Notes under the pieces: model-generated
What the model was told of the DNA's origin: nothing
The model's input: only the letters and a program-made list of their open reading frames with translations
The model's database searches: none
DNA from: Auanema rhodensis
Lineage: Eukaryota > Nematoda > Chromadorea > Rhabditida > Rhabditidae
DNA: 64,000 nucleotides
Assembly: GCA_964057225.1 (NCBI GenBank)
Contig: OZ059898.1
Span: forward strand, 868,001-932,000
Reading direction: 5' to 3'
Part shown: positions 10,876-24,400 of the stretch, in pieces
How the letters are laid out: each line of letters opens with the position of its first letter
How positions within the stretch are numbered: position 1 is the first letter of the stretch
Program-made: the position numbers and the translations under genes

Positions 10876-13800
10876 TTGAGTGTACATGGAAACTCAACAT
10901 ACACTAATGCATCATTTTTCAAACAATCATAACTAATTTTTGTATTAAGCGTTTCTCAATGTAGTATAGTGCATTCGATGCGGATTTTTAAGCTGCGTCG
11001 ATCTGTGTTATCAGATTTGCGCTAGCTTAAAAATGCACCGAGATATCAACTGATATAAGTTCACACTTATATCCTCGATTTTCACCCTGAAGAATTAATT
11101 TTTTCGTTGAATAACATTGTCCATCGTCTTTGCCTTGAAAAAAGGAATCTAAAAACATCTACTTTTTGCTAAATTATTTTGAAATTTTTCGAAAAAATTT
11201 TTGTCAAAATGTTTTTGGAAGCAATGTTGAGTGTACATGGAAACTCAACATACACTAATGCATCATTTTTCAAACGATCATAACTAATTTTTGTATTAAG
11301 CGTTTCTCAATGTAGTATAGTGCATTCGATGCGGATTTTTAAGCTGCGTCGATCTGTGTTATCAGATTTGCGCTAGCTTAAAAATGCACCGAGATATCAA
11401 CTGATATAAGTTCACACTTATATCCTCGATTTTCACCCTGAAGAATTAATTTTTTCGTCAAATAACATTGTCCATCGTCTTTGCCTTGAAAAAAGGAATC
11501 TAAAAACATCTACTTTTTGCTAAATTATTCTGAAATTTTTCGAAAAAATTTTTGTCAAAATGTTTTTGGAAGCAATGTTGAGTGTACATGGAAACTCAAC
11601 ATACACTAATGCATCATTTTTCAAACGATCATAACTAATTTTTGTGTTAAGCGTTTCTCAATGTAGTATAGTGCATTCGATGCGGATTTTTAAGCTGCGT
11701 CGTTCTGTGTTATCAGATTTGCGCTAGCTTAAAAATGCACCGAGATATCAACTGATATAAGTTCACACTTATATCCTCGATTTTCACCCTGAAGAATTAA
11801 TTTTTTCGTTGAATAACATTGTCCATCGTCTTTGCCTTGAAAAAAGGAATCTAAAAACATCTACTTTTTGCTGAATTATTCTGAAATTTTTCGAAAAAAT
11901 TTTTGTCAAAATGTTTTTGGAAGCAATGTTGAGTGTACATGGAAACTCAACATACACTAATGCATCATTTTTCAAACGATCATAACTAATTTTTGTATTA
12001 AGCGTTTCTCAATGTAGTATAGTGCATTCGATGCGGATTTTTAAGCTGCGTCGATCTGTGTTATCAGATTTGCGCTAGCTTAAAAATGCACCGAGATATC
12101 AACTGATATAAGTTCACACTTATATCCTCGATTTTCGCCCTGAAGAATTAATTTTTTCGTTGAATAACATTGTCCATCGTCTTTGCCTTGAAAAAAGGAA
12201 TCTAAAAACATCTACTTTTCGCCAAATTATTTTGAAATATTTCGAAAAAATTTTTGTCAAAATGTTTTTGGAAGCAATGTTGAGTGTACATGGAAACTCA
12301 ACATACACTAATGCATCATTTTTCAAACGATCATAACTAATTTTTGTATTAAGCGTTTCTCAATGTAGTATAGTGCATTCGATGCGGATTTTTAAGCTGC
12401 GTCGATCTGTGTTATCAGATTTGCGCTAGCTTAAAAATGCACCGAGATATCAACTGATATAAGTTCACACTTATATCCTCGATTTTCACCCTGAAGAATT
12501 AATTTTTTCGTTGAATAACATTGTCCATCGTCTTTGCCTTGAAAAAAGGAATCTAAAAACATCTTCTTTTTGCTAAATTTTTTTGAAATTTTTCGAAAAA
12601 ATTTTTGTCAAAATGTTCTTGGAAGCAATGTTGAGTGTACATGGAAACTCAACATACACTAATGCATCATTTTTCAAACGATCATAACTAATTTTTGTAT
12701 TAAGCGTTTCTCAATGTAGTATAGTGCATTCGATGCGAATTTTTAAGCTGCGTCGATCTGTGTTATCAGATTTGCGCTAGCTTAAAAATGCACCGAGATA
12801 TCAACTGATATAAGTTCACACTTATATCCTCGATTTTCACCCTGAAGAATTAATTTTTTCGTTGAATAACATTGTCCATCGTCTTTGCCTTGAAAAAAGG
12901 AATCTAAAAACATCTACTTTTTGCTAAATTATCTTGAAATTTTTCGAAAAAATTTTTGTCAAAATGTTTTTGGAAGCAATGTTGAGTGTACATGGAAACT
13001 CAACATACACTAATGCATCATTTTTCAAACGATCATAACTAATTTTTGTATTAAGCGTTTCTCAATGTAGTATAGTGCATTCGATGCGGATTTTTAAGCT
13101 GCGTCGTTCTGTGTTATCAGATTTGCGCTAGCTTAAAAATGCACCGAGATATCAACTGGTATAAGTTCACACTTATATCCTCGATTTTCACCCTGAAGAA
13201 TTAATTTTTTCGTCGAATAACATTGTCCATCGTCTTTGCCTTGAAAAAAGGAATCTAAAAACATCTACTTTTTGCTAAATTATTTTGAAATTTTTCGAAA
13301 AAATTTTTGTCAAAATGTTTTTGGAAGCAATGTTGAGTGTACATGGAAACTCAACATACACTAATGCATCATTTTTCAAACAATCATAACTAATTTTTGT
13401 ATTAAGCGTTTCTCAATGTAGTATAGTGCATTCGATGCGGATTTTTAAGCTGCGTCGATCTGTGTTATCAGATTTGCGCTAGCTTAAAAATGCACCGAGA
13501 TATCAACTGATATAAGTTCACACTTATATCCTCGATTTTCACCCTGAAGAATTAATTTTTTCGTTGAATAACATTGTCCATCGTCTTTGCCTTGAAAAAA
13601 GGAATCTAAAAACATCTACTTTTTGCTAAATTATTTTGAAATTTTTCGAAAAAATTTTTGTCAAAATGTTTTTGGAAGCAATGTTGAGTGTACATGGAAA
13701 CTCAACATACACTAATGCATCATTTTTCAAACGATCATAACTAATTTTTGTATTAAGCGTTTCTCAATGTAGTATAGTGCATTCGATGCGGATTTTTAAG

Positions 13801-15475
13801 CTGCGTCGATCTGTGTTATCAGATTTGCGCTAGCTTAAAAATGCACCGAGATATCAACTGATATAAGTTCACACTTATATCCTCGATTTTCACCCTGAAG
13901 AATTAATTTTTTCGTCAAATAACATTGTCCATCGTCTTTGCCTTGAAAAAAGGAATCTAAAAACATCTACTTTTTGCTAAATTATTCTGAAATTTTTCGA
14001 AAAAATTTTTGTCAAAATGTTTTTGGAAGCAATGTTGAGTGTACATGGAAACTCAACATACACTAATGCATCATTTTTCAAACGATCATAACTAATTTTT
14101 GTGTTAAGCGTTTCTCAATGTAGTATAGTGCATTCGATGCGGATTTTTAAGCTGCGTCGTTCTGTGTTATCAGATTTGCGCTAGCTTAAAAATGCACCGA
14201 GATATCAACTGATATAAGTTCACACTTATATCCTCGATTTTCACCCTGAAGAATTAATTTTTTCGTTGAATAACATTGTCCATCGTCTTTGCCTTGAAAA
14301 AAGGAATCTAAAAACATCTACTTTTTGCTGAATTATTCTGAAATTTTTCGAAAAAATTTTTGTCAAAATGTTTTTGGAAGCAATGTTGAGTGTACATGGA
14401 AACTCAACATACACTAATGCATCATTTTTCAAACGATCATAACTAATTTTTGTATTAAGCGTTTCTCAATGTAGTATAGTGCATTCGATGCGGATTTTTA
14501 AGCTGCGTCGATCTGTGTTATCAGATTTGCGCTAGCTTAAAAATGCACCGAGATATCAACTGATATAAGTTCACACTTATATCCTCGATTTTCGCCCTGA
14601 AGAATTAATTTTTTCGTTGAATAACATTGTCCATCGTCTTTGCCTTGAAAAAAGGAATCTAAAAACATCTACTTTTCGCCAAATTATTTTGAAATATTTC
14701 GAAAAAATTTTTGTCAAAATGTTTTTGGAAGCAATGTTGAGTGTACATGGAAACTCAACATACACTAATGCATCATTTTTCAAACGATCATAACTAATTT
14801 TTGTATTAAGCGTTTCTCAATGTAGTATAGTGCATTCGATGCGGATTTTTAAGCTGCGTCGATCTGTGTTATCAGATTTGCGCTAGCTTAAAAATGCACC
14901 GAGATATCAACTGATATAAGTTCACACTTATATCCTCGATTTTCACCCTGAAGAATTAATTTTTTCGTTGAATAACATTGTCCATCGTCTTTGCCTTGAA
15001 AAAAGGAATCTAAAAACATCTTCTTTTTGCTAAATTTTTTTGAAATTTTTCGAAAAAATTTTTGTCAAAATGTTCTTGGAAGCAATGTTGAGTGTACATG
15101 GAAACTCAACATACACTAATGCATCATTTTTCAAACGATCATAACTAATTTTTGTATTAAGCGTTTCTCAATGTAGTATAGTGCATTCGATGCGAATTTT
15201 TAAGCTGCGTCGATCTGTGTTATCAGATTTGCGCTAGCTTAAAAATGCACCGAGATATCAACTGATATAAGTTCACACTTATATCCTCGATTTTCACCCT
15301 GAAGAATTAATTTTTTCGTTGAATAACATTGTCCATCGTCTTTGCCTTGAAAAAAGGAATCTAAAAACATCTACTTTTTGCTAAATTATCTTGAAATTTT
15401 TCGAAAAAATTTTTGTCAAAATGTTTTTGGAAGCAATGTTGAGTGTACATGGAAACTCAACATACACTAATGCAT
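10560..15475. repeat. Second higher-order repeat, 7 monomers (2,457 bp), two copies
   Basis: Another marker set recurs at 2,457 bp: gtcgttctg (about 10,648 and 13,105), the ggtataag variant (about 10,700 and 13,157), caatcataac (10,924 and 13,381), cgtcaaat (about 11,456 and 13,913), gtgttaagc (about 11,645 and 14,102), the gctgaatt variant (about 11,869 and 14,326), gccctgaag (about 12,136 and 14,593), catcttctt (about 12,561 and 15,018), gatgcgaat (about 12,731 and 15,188) and atcttgaa (about 12,931 and 15,388). The unit overlaps the end of the preceding 2,458-bp HOR, and the gtcgttctg monomer occurs three times in step, showing successive overlapping duplications. Edges are approximate. 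Confidence 0.88.
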
Positions 15476-18400
15476 CATTTTTCAAACGATCATAACTAAT
15501 TTTTGTATTAAGCGTTTCTCAATGTAGTATAGTGCATTCGATGCGGATTTTTAAGCTGCGTCGATCTGTGTTATCAGATTTGCGCTAGCTTAAAAATGCA
15601 CCGAGATATCAACTGATATAAGTTCACACTTATATCCTCGATTTTCACCCTGAAGAATTAATTTTTTCGTTGAATAACATTGTCCATCGTCTTTGCCTTG
15701 AAAAAAGGAATCTAAAAACATCTACTTTTTGCTAAATTATCTTGAAATTTTTCGAAAAAATTTTTGTCAAAATGTTTTTGGAAGCAATGTTGAGTGTACA
15801 TGGAAACTCAACATACACTAATGCATCATTTTTCAAACGATCATAACTAATTTTTGTATTAAGCGTTTCTCAATGTAGTATAGTGCATTCGATGCGGATT
15901 TTTAAGCTGCGTCGATCTGTGTTATCAGATTTGCGCTAGCTTAAAAATGCACCGAGATATCAACTGATATAAGTTCACACTTATATCCTCGATTTTCACC
16001 CTGAAGAATTAATTTTTTCGTTGAATAACATTGTCCATCGTCTTTGCCTTGAAAAAAGGAATCTAAAAACATCTACTTTTTGCTAAATTATCTTGAAATT
16101 TTTCGAAAAAATTTTTGTCAAAATGTTTTTGGAAGCAATGTTGAGTGTACATGGAAACTCAACATACACTAATGCATCATTTTTCAAACGATCATAACTA
16201 ATTTTTGTATTAAGCGTTTCTCAATGTAGTATAGTGCATTCGATGCGGATTTTTAAGCTGCGTCGATCTGTGTTATCAGATTTGCGCTAGCTTAAAAATG
16301 CACCGAGATATCAACTGATATAAGTTCACACTTATATCCTCGATTTTCACCCTGAAGAATTAATTTTTTCGTTGAATAACATTGTCCATCGTCTTTGCCT
16401 TGAAAAAAGGAATCTAAAAACATCTACTTTTTGCTAAATTATTTCGAAATTTTTCGAAAAAATTTTTGTCAAAATGTTTTTGGAAGCAATGTTGAGTGTA
16501 CATGGAAACTCAACATACACTAATGCATCATTTTTCAAACGATCATAACTAATTTTTGTATTAAGCGTTTCTCAATGTAGTATAGTGCATTCGATGCGGA
16601 TTTTTAAGCTGCGTCGATCTGTGTTATCAGATTTGCGCTAGCTTAAAAATGCACCGAGATATCAACTGATATAAGTTCACACTTATATCCTCGATGTTCA
16701 CCCTGAAGAATTAATTTTTTCGTTGAATAACATTGTCCATCGTCTTTGCCTTGAAAAAAGGAATCTAAAAACATCTACTTTTTGCTAAATTATTTTGAAA
16801 TTTTTCGAAAAAATTTTTGTCAAAATGTTTTTGGAAGCAATGTTGAGTGTACATGGAAACTCAACATACACTAATGCATCATTTTTCAAACGATCATAAC
16901 TAATTTTTGTATTAAGCGTTTCTCAATGTAGTATAGTGCATTCGATGCGGATTTTTAAGCTGCGTCGATCTGTGTTATCAGATTTGCGCTAGCTTAAAAA
17001 TGCACCGAGATATCAACTGATATAAGTTCACACTTATATCCTCGATTTTCACCCTGAAGAATTAATTTTTTCGTTGAATAACATTGTCCATCGTCTTTGC
17101 CTTGAAAAAAGGAATCTAAAAACATCTACTTTTTGCTAAATTATTTTGAAATTTTTCGAAAAAATTTTTGTCAAAATGTTTTTGGAAGCAATGTTGAGTG
17201 TACATGGAAACTCAACATACACTAATGCATCATTTTTCAAACGATCATAACTAATTTTTGTATTAAGCGTTTCTCAATGTAGTATAGTGCATTCGATGCG
17301 GATTTTTAAGCTGCGTCGATCTGTGTTATCAGATTTGCGCTAGCTTAAAAATGCACCGAGATATCAACTGATATAAGTTCACACTTATATCCTCGATTTT
17401 CACCCTGAAGAATCAATTTTTTCGTTGAATAACATTGTCCATCGTCTTTGCCTTGAAAAAAGGAATCTAAAAACATCTACTTTTTGCTAAATTATTTTGA
17501 AATTTTTCGAAAAAATTTTTGTCAAAATGTTTTTGGAAGCAATGTTGAGTGTACATGGAAACTCAACATACACTAATGCATCATTTTTCAAACGATCATA
17601 ACTAATTTTTGTATTAAGCGTTTCTCAATGTAGTATAGTGCATTCGATGCGGATTTTTAAGCTGCGTCGATCTGTGTTATCAGATTTGCGCTAGCTTAAA
17701 AATGCACCGAGATATCAACTGATATAAGTTCACACTTATATCCTCGATTTTCACCCTGAAGAATTAATTTTTTCGTTGAATAACATTGTCCATCGTCTTT
17801 GCCTTGAAAAAAGGAATCTAAAAACATCTACTCTTTGCTAAATTATTCTGAAATTTTTCGAAAAAATTTTTGTCAAAATGTTTTTGGAAGCAATGTTGAG
17901 TGTACATGGAAACTCAACATACACTAATGCATCATTTTTCAAACGATCATAACTAATTTTTGTATTAAGCGTTTCTCAATGTAGTATAGTGCATTCGATG
18001 CGGATTTTTAAGCTGCGTCGATCTGTGTTATCAGATTTGCGCTAGCTTAAAAATGCACCGAGATATCAACTGATATAAGTTCACACTTATATCCTCGATT
18101 TTCACCCTGAAGAATTAATTTTTTCGTTGAATAACATTGTCCATCGTCTTTGCCTTGAAAAAAGGAATCTAAAAACATCTACTTGTTGCTAAATTATTTT
18201 GAAATTTTTCGAAAAAATTTTTGTCAAAATGTTTTTGGAAGCAATGTTGAGTGTACATGGAAACTCAACATACACTAATGCATTATTTTTCAAACGATCA
18301 TAACTAATTTTTGTATTAAGCGTTTCTCAATGTAGTATAGTGCATTCGATGCGGATTTTTAAGCTGCGTCGATCTGTGTTATCAGATTTGCGCTAGCTTA

Positions 18401-21400
18401 AAAATGCACCGAGATATCAACTGATATAAGTTCACACTTATATCCTCGATTTTCACCCTGAAAAATTAATTTTTTCGTTGAATAACATTGTCCATCGTCT
18501 TTGCCTTGAAAAAAGGAATCTAAAAACATCTACTTTTTGCTAAAATATTTTGAAAATTTTCGAAAAAATTTTTGTCAAAATGTTTTTGGAAGCAATGTTG
18601 AGTGTACATGGAAACTCAACATACACTAATGCATCATTTTTCAAACGATCATAACTAATTTTTGTATTAAGCGTTTCTCAATGTAGTATAGTGCATTCGA
18701 TGCGGATTTTTAAGCTGCGTCGATCTGTGTTATCAGATTTGCGCTAGCTTAAAAATGCACCGAGATATCAACTGATATAAGTTCACACTTATATCCTCGA
18801 TTTTCACCCTGAAGAATTAATTTTTTCGTTGAATAACAATGTCCATCGTCTTTGCCTTGAAAAAAGGAATCTAAAAACATCTACTTTTTGCTAAATTATT
18901 TTGAAATTTTTCGAAAAAATTTTTGTCAAAATGTTTTTGGAAGCAATGTTGAGTGTACATGGAAACTCAACATACACTAATGCATCATTTTTCAAACGAT
19001 CATAACTAATTTTTGTATTAAGCGTTTCTCAATGTAGTATAGTGCATTCGATGCGGATTTTTAAGCTGCGTCGATCTGTGTTATCAGATTTGCGCTAGCT
19101 TAAAAATGCACCGAGATATCAACTGATATAAGTTCACACTTATATCCTCGATTTTCACCCTGAAGAATTAATTTTTTCGTTGAATAACATTGTCCATCGT
19201 CTTTGCCTTGAAAAAAGGAATCTAAAAACATCTACTTTTTGCTAAATTATTTTGAAATTTTTCGAAAAAATTTTTGTCAAAATGTTTTTGGAAGCAATGT
19301 TGAGTGTACATGGAAACTCAACATACACTAATGCATCATTTTTCAAACGATCATAACTAATTTTTGTATTAAGCGTTTCTCAATGTAGTATAGTGCATTC
19401 GATGCGGATTTTTAAGCTGCGTCGATCTGTGTTATCAGATTTGCGCTAGCTTAAAAATGCACCGAGATATCAACTGATATAAGTTCACACTTATATCCTC
19501 GATTTTCACCCTGAAGAATTAATTTTTTCGTTGAATAACATTGTCCATCGTCTTTGCCTTGAAAAAAGGAATCTAAAAACATCTACTTGTTGCTAAATTA
19601 TTTTGAAATTTTTCGAAAAAATTTTTGTCAAAATGTTTTTGGAAGCAATGTTGAGTGTACATGGAAACTCAACATACACTAATGCATTATTTTTCAAACG
19701 ATCATAACTAATTTTTGTATTAAGCGTTTCTCAATGTAGTATAGTGCATTCGATGCGGATTTTTAAGCTGCGTCGATCTGTGTTATCAGATTTGCGCTAG
19801 CTTAAAAATCCACCGAGATATCAACTGATATAAGTTCACACTTATATCCTCGATTTTCACCCTGAAGAATTAATTTTTTCGTTGAATAACATTGTCCATC
19901 GTCTTTGCCTTGAAAAAAGGAATCTAAAAACATCTACTTTTTGCTAAAATATTTTGAAAATTTTCGAAAAAATTTTTGTCAAAATGTTTTTGGAAGCAAT
20001 GTTGAGTGTACATGGAAACTCAACATACACTAATGCATCATTTTTCAAACGATCATAACTAATTTTTGTATTAAGCGTTTCTCAATGTAGTATAGTGCAT
20101 TCGATGCGGATTTTTAAGCTGCGTCGATCTGTGTTATCAGATTTGCGCTAGCTTAAAAATGCACCGAGATATCAACTGATATAAGTTCACACTTATATCC
20201 TCGATTTTCACCCTGAAGAATTAATTTTTTCGTTGAATAACATTGTCCATCGTCTTTGCCTTGAAAAAAGGAATCTAAAAACATCTACTTGTTGCTAAAT
20301 TATTTTGAAATTTTTCGAAAAAATTTTTGTCAAAATGTTTTTGGAAGCAATGTTGAGTGTACATGGAAACTCAACATACACTAATGCATTATTTTTCAAA
20401 CGATCATAACTAATTTTTGTATTAAGCGTTTCTCAATGTAGTATAGTGCATTCGATGCGGATTTTTAAGCTGCGTCGATCTGTGTTATCAGATTTGCGCT
20501 AGCTTAAAAATGCACCGAGATATCAACTGATATAAGTTCACACTTATATCCTCGATTTTCACCCTGAAGAATTAATTTTTTCGTTGAATAACATTGTCCA
20601 TCGTCTTTGCCTTGAAAAAAGGAATCTAAAAACATCTACTTTTTGCTAAATTATTTTGAAATTTTTCGAAAAAATTTTTGTCAAAATGTTTTTGGAAGCA
20701 ATGTTGAGTGTACATGGAAACTCAACATACACTAATGCATCATTTTTCAAACGATCATAACTAATTTTTGTATTAAGCGTTTCTCAATGTAGTATAGTGC
20801 ATTCGATGCGGATTTTTAAGCTGCGTCGATCTGTGTTATCAGATTTGCGCTAGCTTAAAAATGCACCGAGATATCAACTGATATAAGTTCACACTTATAT
20901 CCTCGATTTTCACCCTGAAGAATCAATTTTTTCGTTGAATAACATTGTCCATCGTCTTTGCCTTGAAAAAAGGAATCTAAAAACATCTACTTTTTGCTAA
21001 ATTATTTTGAAATTTTTCGAAAAAATTTTTGTCAAAATGTTTTTGGAAGCAATGTTGAGTGTACATGGAAACTCAACATACACTAATGCATCATTTTTCA
21101 AACGATCATAACTAATTTTTGTATTAAGCGTTTCTCAATGTAGTATAGTGCATTCGATGCGGATTTTTAAGCTGCGTCGATCTGTGTTATCAGATTTGCG
21201 CTAGCTTAAAAATGCACCGAGATATCAACTGATATAAGTTCACACTTATATCCTCGATTTTCACCCTGAAGAATTAATTTTTTCGTTGAATAACATTGTC
21301 CATCGTCTTTGCCTTGAAAAAAGGAATCTAAAAACATCTACTTGTTGCTAAATTATTTTGAAATTTTTCGAAAAAATTTTTGTCAAAATGTTTTTGGAAG

Positions 21401-24400
21401 CAATGTTGAGTGTACATGGAAACTCAACATACACTAATGCATTATTTTTCAAACGATCATAACTAATTTTTGTATTAAGCGTTTCTCAATGTAGTATAGT
21501 GCATTCGATGCGGATTTTTAAGCTGCGTCGATCTGTGTTATCAGATTTGCGCTAGCTTAAAAATGCACCGAGATATCAACTGATATAAGTTCACACTTAT
21601 ATCCTCGATTTTCACCCTGAAAAATTAATTTTTTCGTTGAATAACATTGTCCATCGTCTTTGCCTTGAAAAAAGGAATCTAAAAACATCTACTTTTTGCT
21701 AAAATATTTTGAAAATTTTCGAAAAAATTTTTGTCAAAATGTTTTTGGAAGCAATGTTGAGTGTACATGGAAACTCAACATACACTAATGCATCATTTTT
21801 CAAACGATCATAACTAATTTTTGTATTAAGCGTTTCTCAATGTAGTATAGTGCATTCGATGCGGATTTTTAAGCTGCGTCGATCTGTGTTATCAGATTTG
21901 CGCTAGCTTGAAAATGCACCGAGATATCAACTGATATAAGTTCACACTTATATCCTCGATTTTCACCCTGAAGAATTAATTTTTTCGTTGAATAACATTG
22001 TCCATCGTCTTTGCCTTGAAAAAAGGAATCTAAAAACATCTACTTGTTGCTAAATTATTTTGAAATTTTTCGAAAAAATTTTTGTCAAAATGTTTTTGGA
22101 AGCAATGTTGAGTGTACATGGAAACTCAACATACACTAATGCATTATTTTTCAAACGATCATAACTAATTTTTGTATTAAGCGTTTCTCAATGTAGTATA
22201 GTGCATTCGATGCGGATTTTTAAGCTGCGTCGATCTGTGTTATCAGATTTGCGCTAGCTTAAAAATCCACCGAGATATCAACTGATATAAGTTCACACTT
22301 ATATCCTCGATTTTCACCCTGAAGAATTAATTTTTTCGTTGAATAACATTGTCCATCGTCTTTGCCTTGAAAAAAGGAATCTGAAAACATCTACTTTTTG
22401 CTAAATTATTTTGAAATTTTTCGAAAAAATTTTTGTCAAAATGTTTTTGGAAGCAATGTTGAGTGTACATGGAAACTCAACATACACTAATGCATCATTT
22501 TTCAAACGATCATAACTAATTTTTGTATTAAGCGTTTCTCAATGTAGTATAGTGCATTCGATGCGGATTTTTAAGCTGCGTCGATCTGTGTTATCAGATT
22601 TGCGCTAGCTTAAAAATGCACCGAGATATCAACTGATATAAGTTCACACTTATATCCTCGATTTTCACCCTGAAGAATTAATTTTTTCGTTGAATAACAT
22701 TGTCCATCGTCTTTGCCTTGAAAAAAGGAATCTAAAAACATCTACTTGTTGCTAAATTATTTTGAAATTTTTCGAAAAAATTTTTGTCAAAATGTTTTTG
22801 GAAGCAATGTTGAGTGTACATGGAAACTCAACATACACTAATGCATTATTTTTCAAACGATCATAACTAATTTTTGTATTAAGCGTTTCTCAATGTAGTA
22901 TAGTGCATTCGATGCGGATTTTTAAGCTGCGTCGATCTGTGTTATCAGATTTGCGCTAGCTTAAAAATGCACCGAGATATCAACTGATATAAGTTCACAC
23001 TTATATCCTCGATTTTCACCCTGAAGAATTAATTTTTTCGTTGAATAACATTGTCCATCGTCTTTGCCTTGAAAAAAGGAATCTAAAAACATCTACTTTT
23101 TGCTAAATTATTTTGAAATTTTTCGAAAAAATTTTTGTCAAAATGTTTTTGGAAGCAATGTTGAGTGTACATGGAAACTCAACATACACTAATGCATCAT
23201 TTTTCAAACGATCATAACTAATTTTTGTATTAAGCGTTTCTCAATGTAGTATAGTGCATTCGATGCGGATTTTTAAGCTGCGTCGATCTGTGTTATCAGA
23301 TTTGCGCTAGCTTAAAAATGCACCGAGATATCAACTGATATAAGTTCACACTTATATCCTCGATTTTCACCCTGAAGAATTAATTTTTTCGTTGAATAAC
23401 ATTGTCCATCGTCTTTGCCTTGAAAAAAGGAATCTAAAAACATCTACTTTTTGCTAAATTATTTTGAAATTTTTCGAAAAAATTTTTGTCAAAATGTTTT
23501 TGGAAGCAATGTTGAGTGTACATGGAAACTCAACATACACTAATGCATCATTTTTCAAACGATCATAACTAATTTTTGTATTAAGCGTTTCTCAATGTAG
23601 TATAGTGCATTCGATGCGGATTTTTAAGCTGCGTCGATCTGTGTTATCAGATTTGCGCTAGCTTAAAAATGCACCGAGATATCAACTGATATAAGTTCAC
23701 ACTTATATCCTCGATTTTCACCCTGAAGAATTAATTTTTTCGTTGAATAACATTGTCCATCGTCTTTGCCTTGAAAAAAGGAATCTAAAAACATCTACTT
23801 GTTGCTAAATTATTTTGAAATTTTTCGAAAAAATTTTTGTCAAAATGTTTTTGGAAGCAATGTTGAGTGTACATGGAAACTCAACATACACTAATGCATT
23901 ATTTTTCAAACGATCATAACTAATTTTTGTATTAAGCGTTTCTCAATGTAGTATAGTGCATTCGATGCGGATTTTTAAGCTGCGTCGATCTGTGTTATCA
24001 GATTTGCGCTAGCTTAAAAATCCACCGAGATATCAACTGATATAAGTTCACACTTATATCCTCGATTTTCACCCTGAAGAATTAATTTTTTCGTTGAATA
24101 ACATTGTCCATCGTCTTTGCCTTGAAAAAAGGAATCTAAAAACATCTACTTGTTGCTAAATTATTTTGAAATTTTTCGAAAAAATTTTTGTCAAAATGTT
24201 TTTGGAAGCAATGTTGAGTGTACATGGAAACTCAACATACACTAATGCATTATTTTTCAAACGATCATAACTAATTTTTGTATTAAGCGTTTCTCAATGT
24301 AGTATAGTGCATTCGATGCGGATTTTTAAGCTGCGTCGATCTGTGTTATCAGATTTGCGCTAGCTTAAAAATCCACCGAGATATCAACTGATATAAGTTC

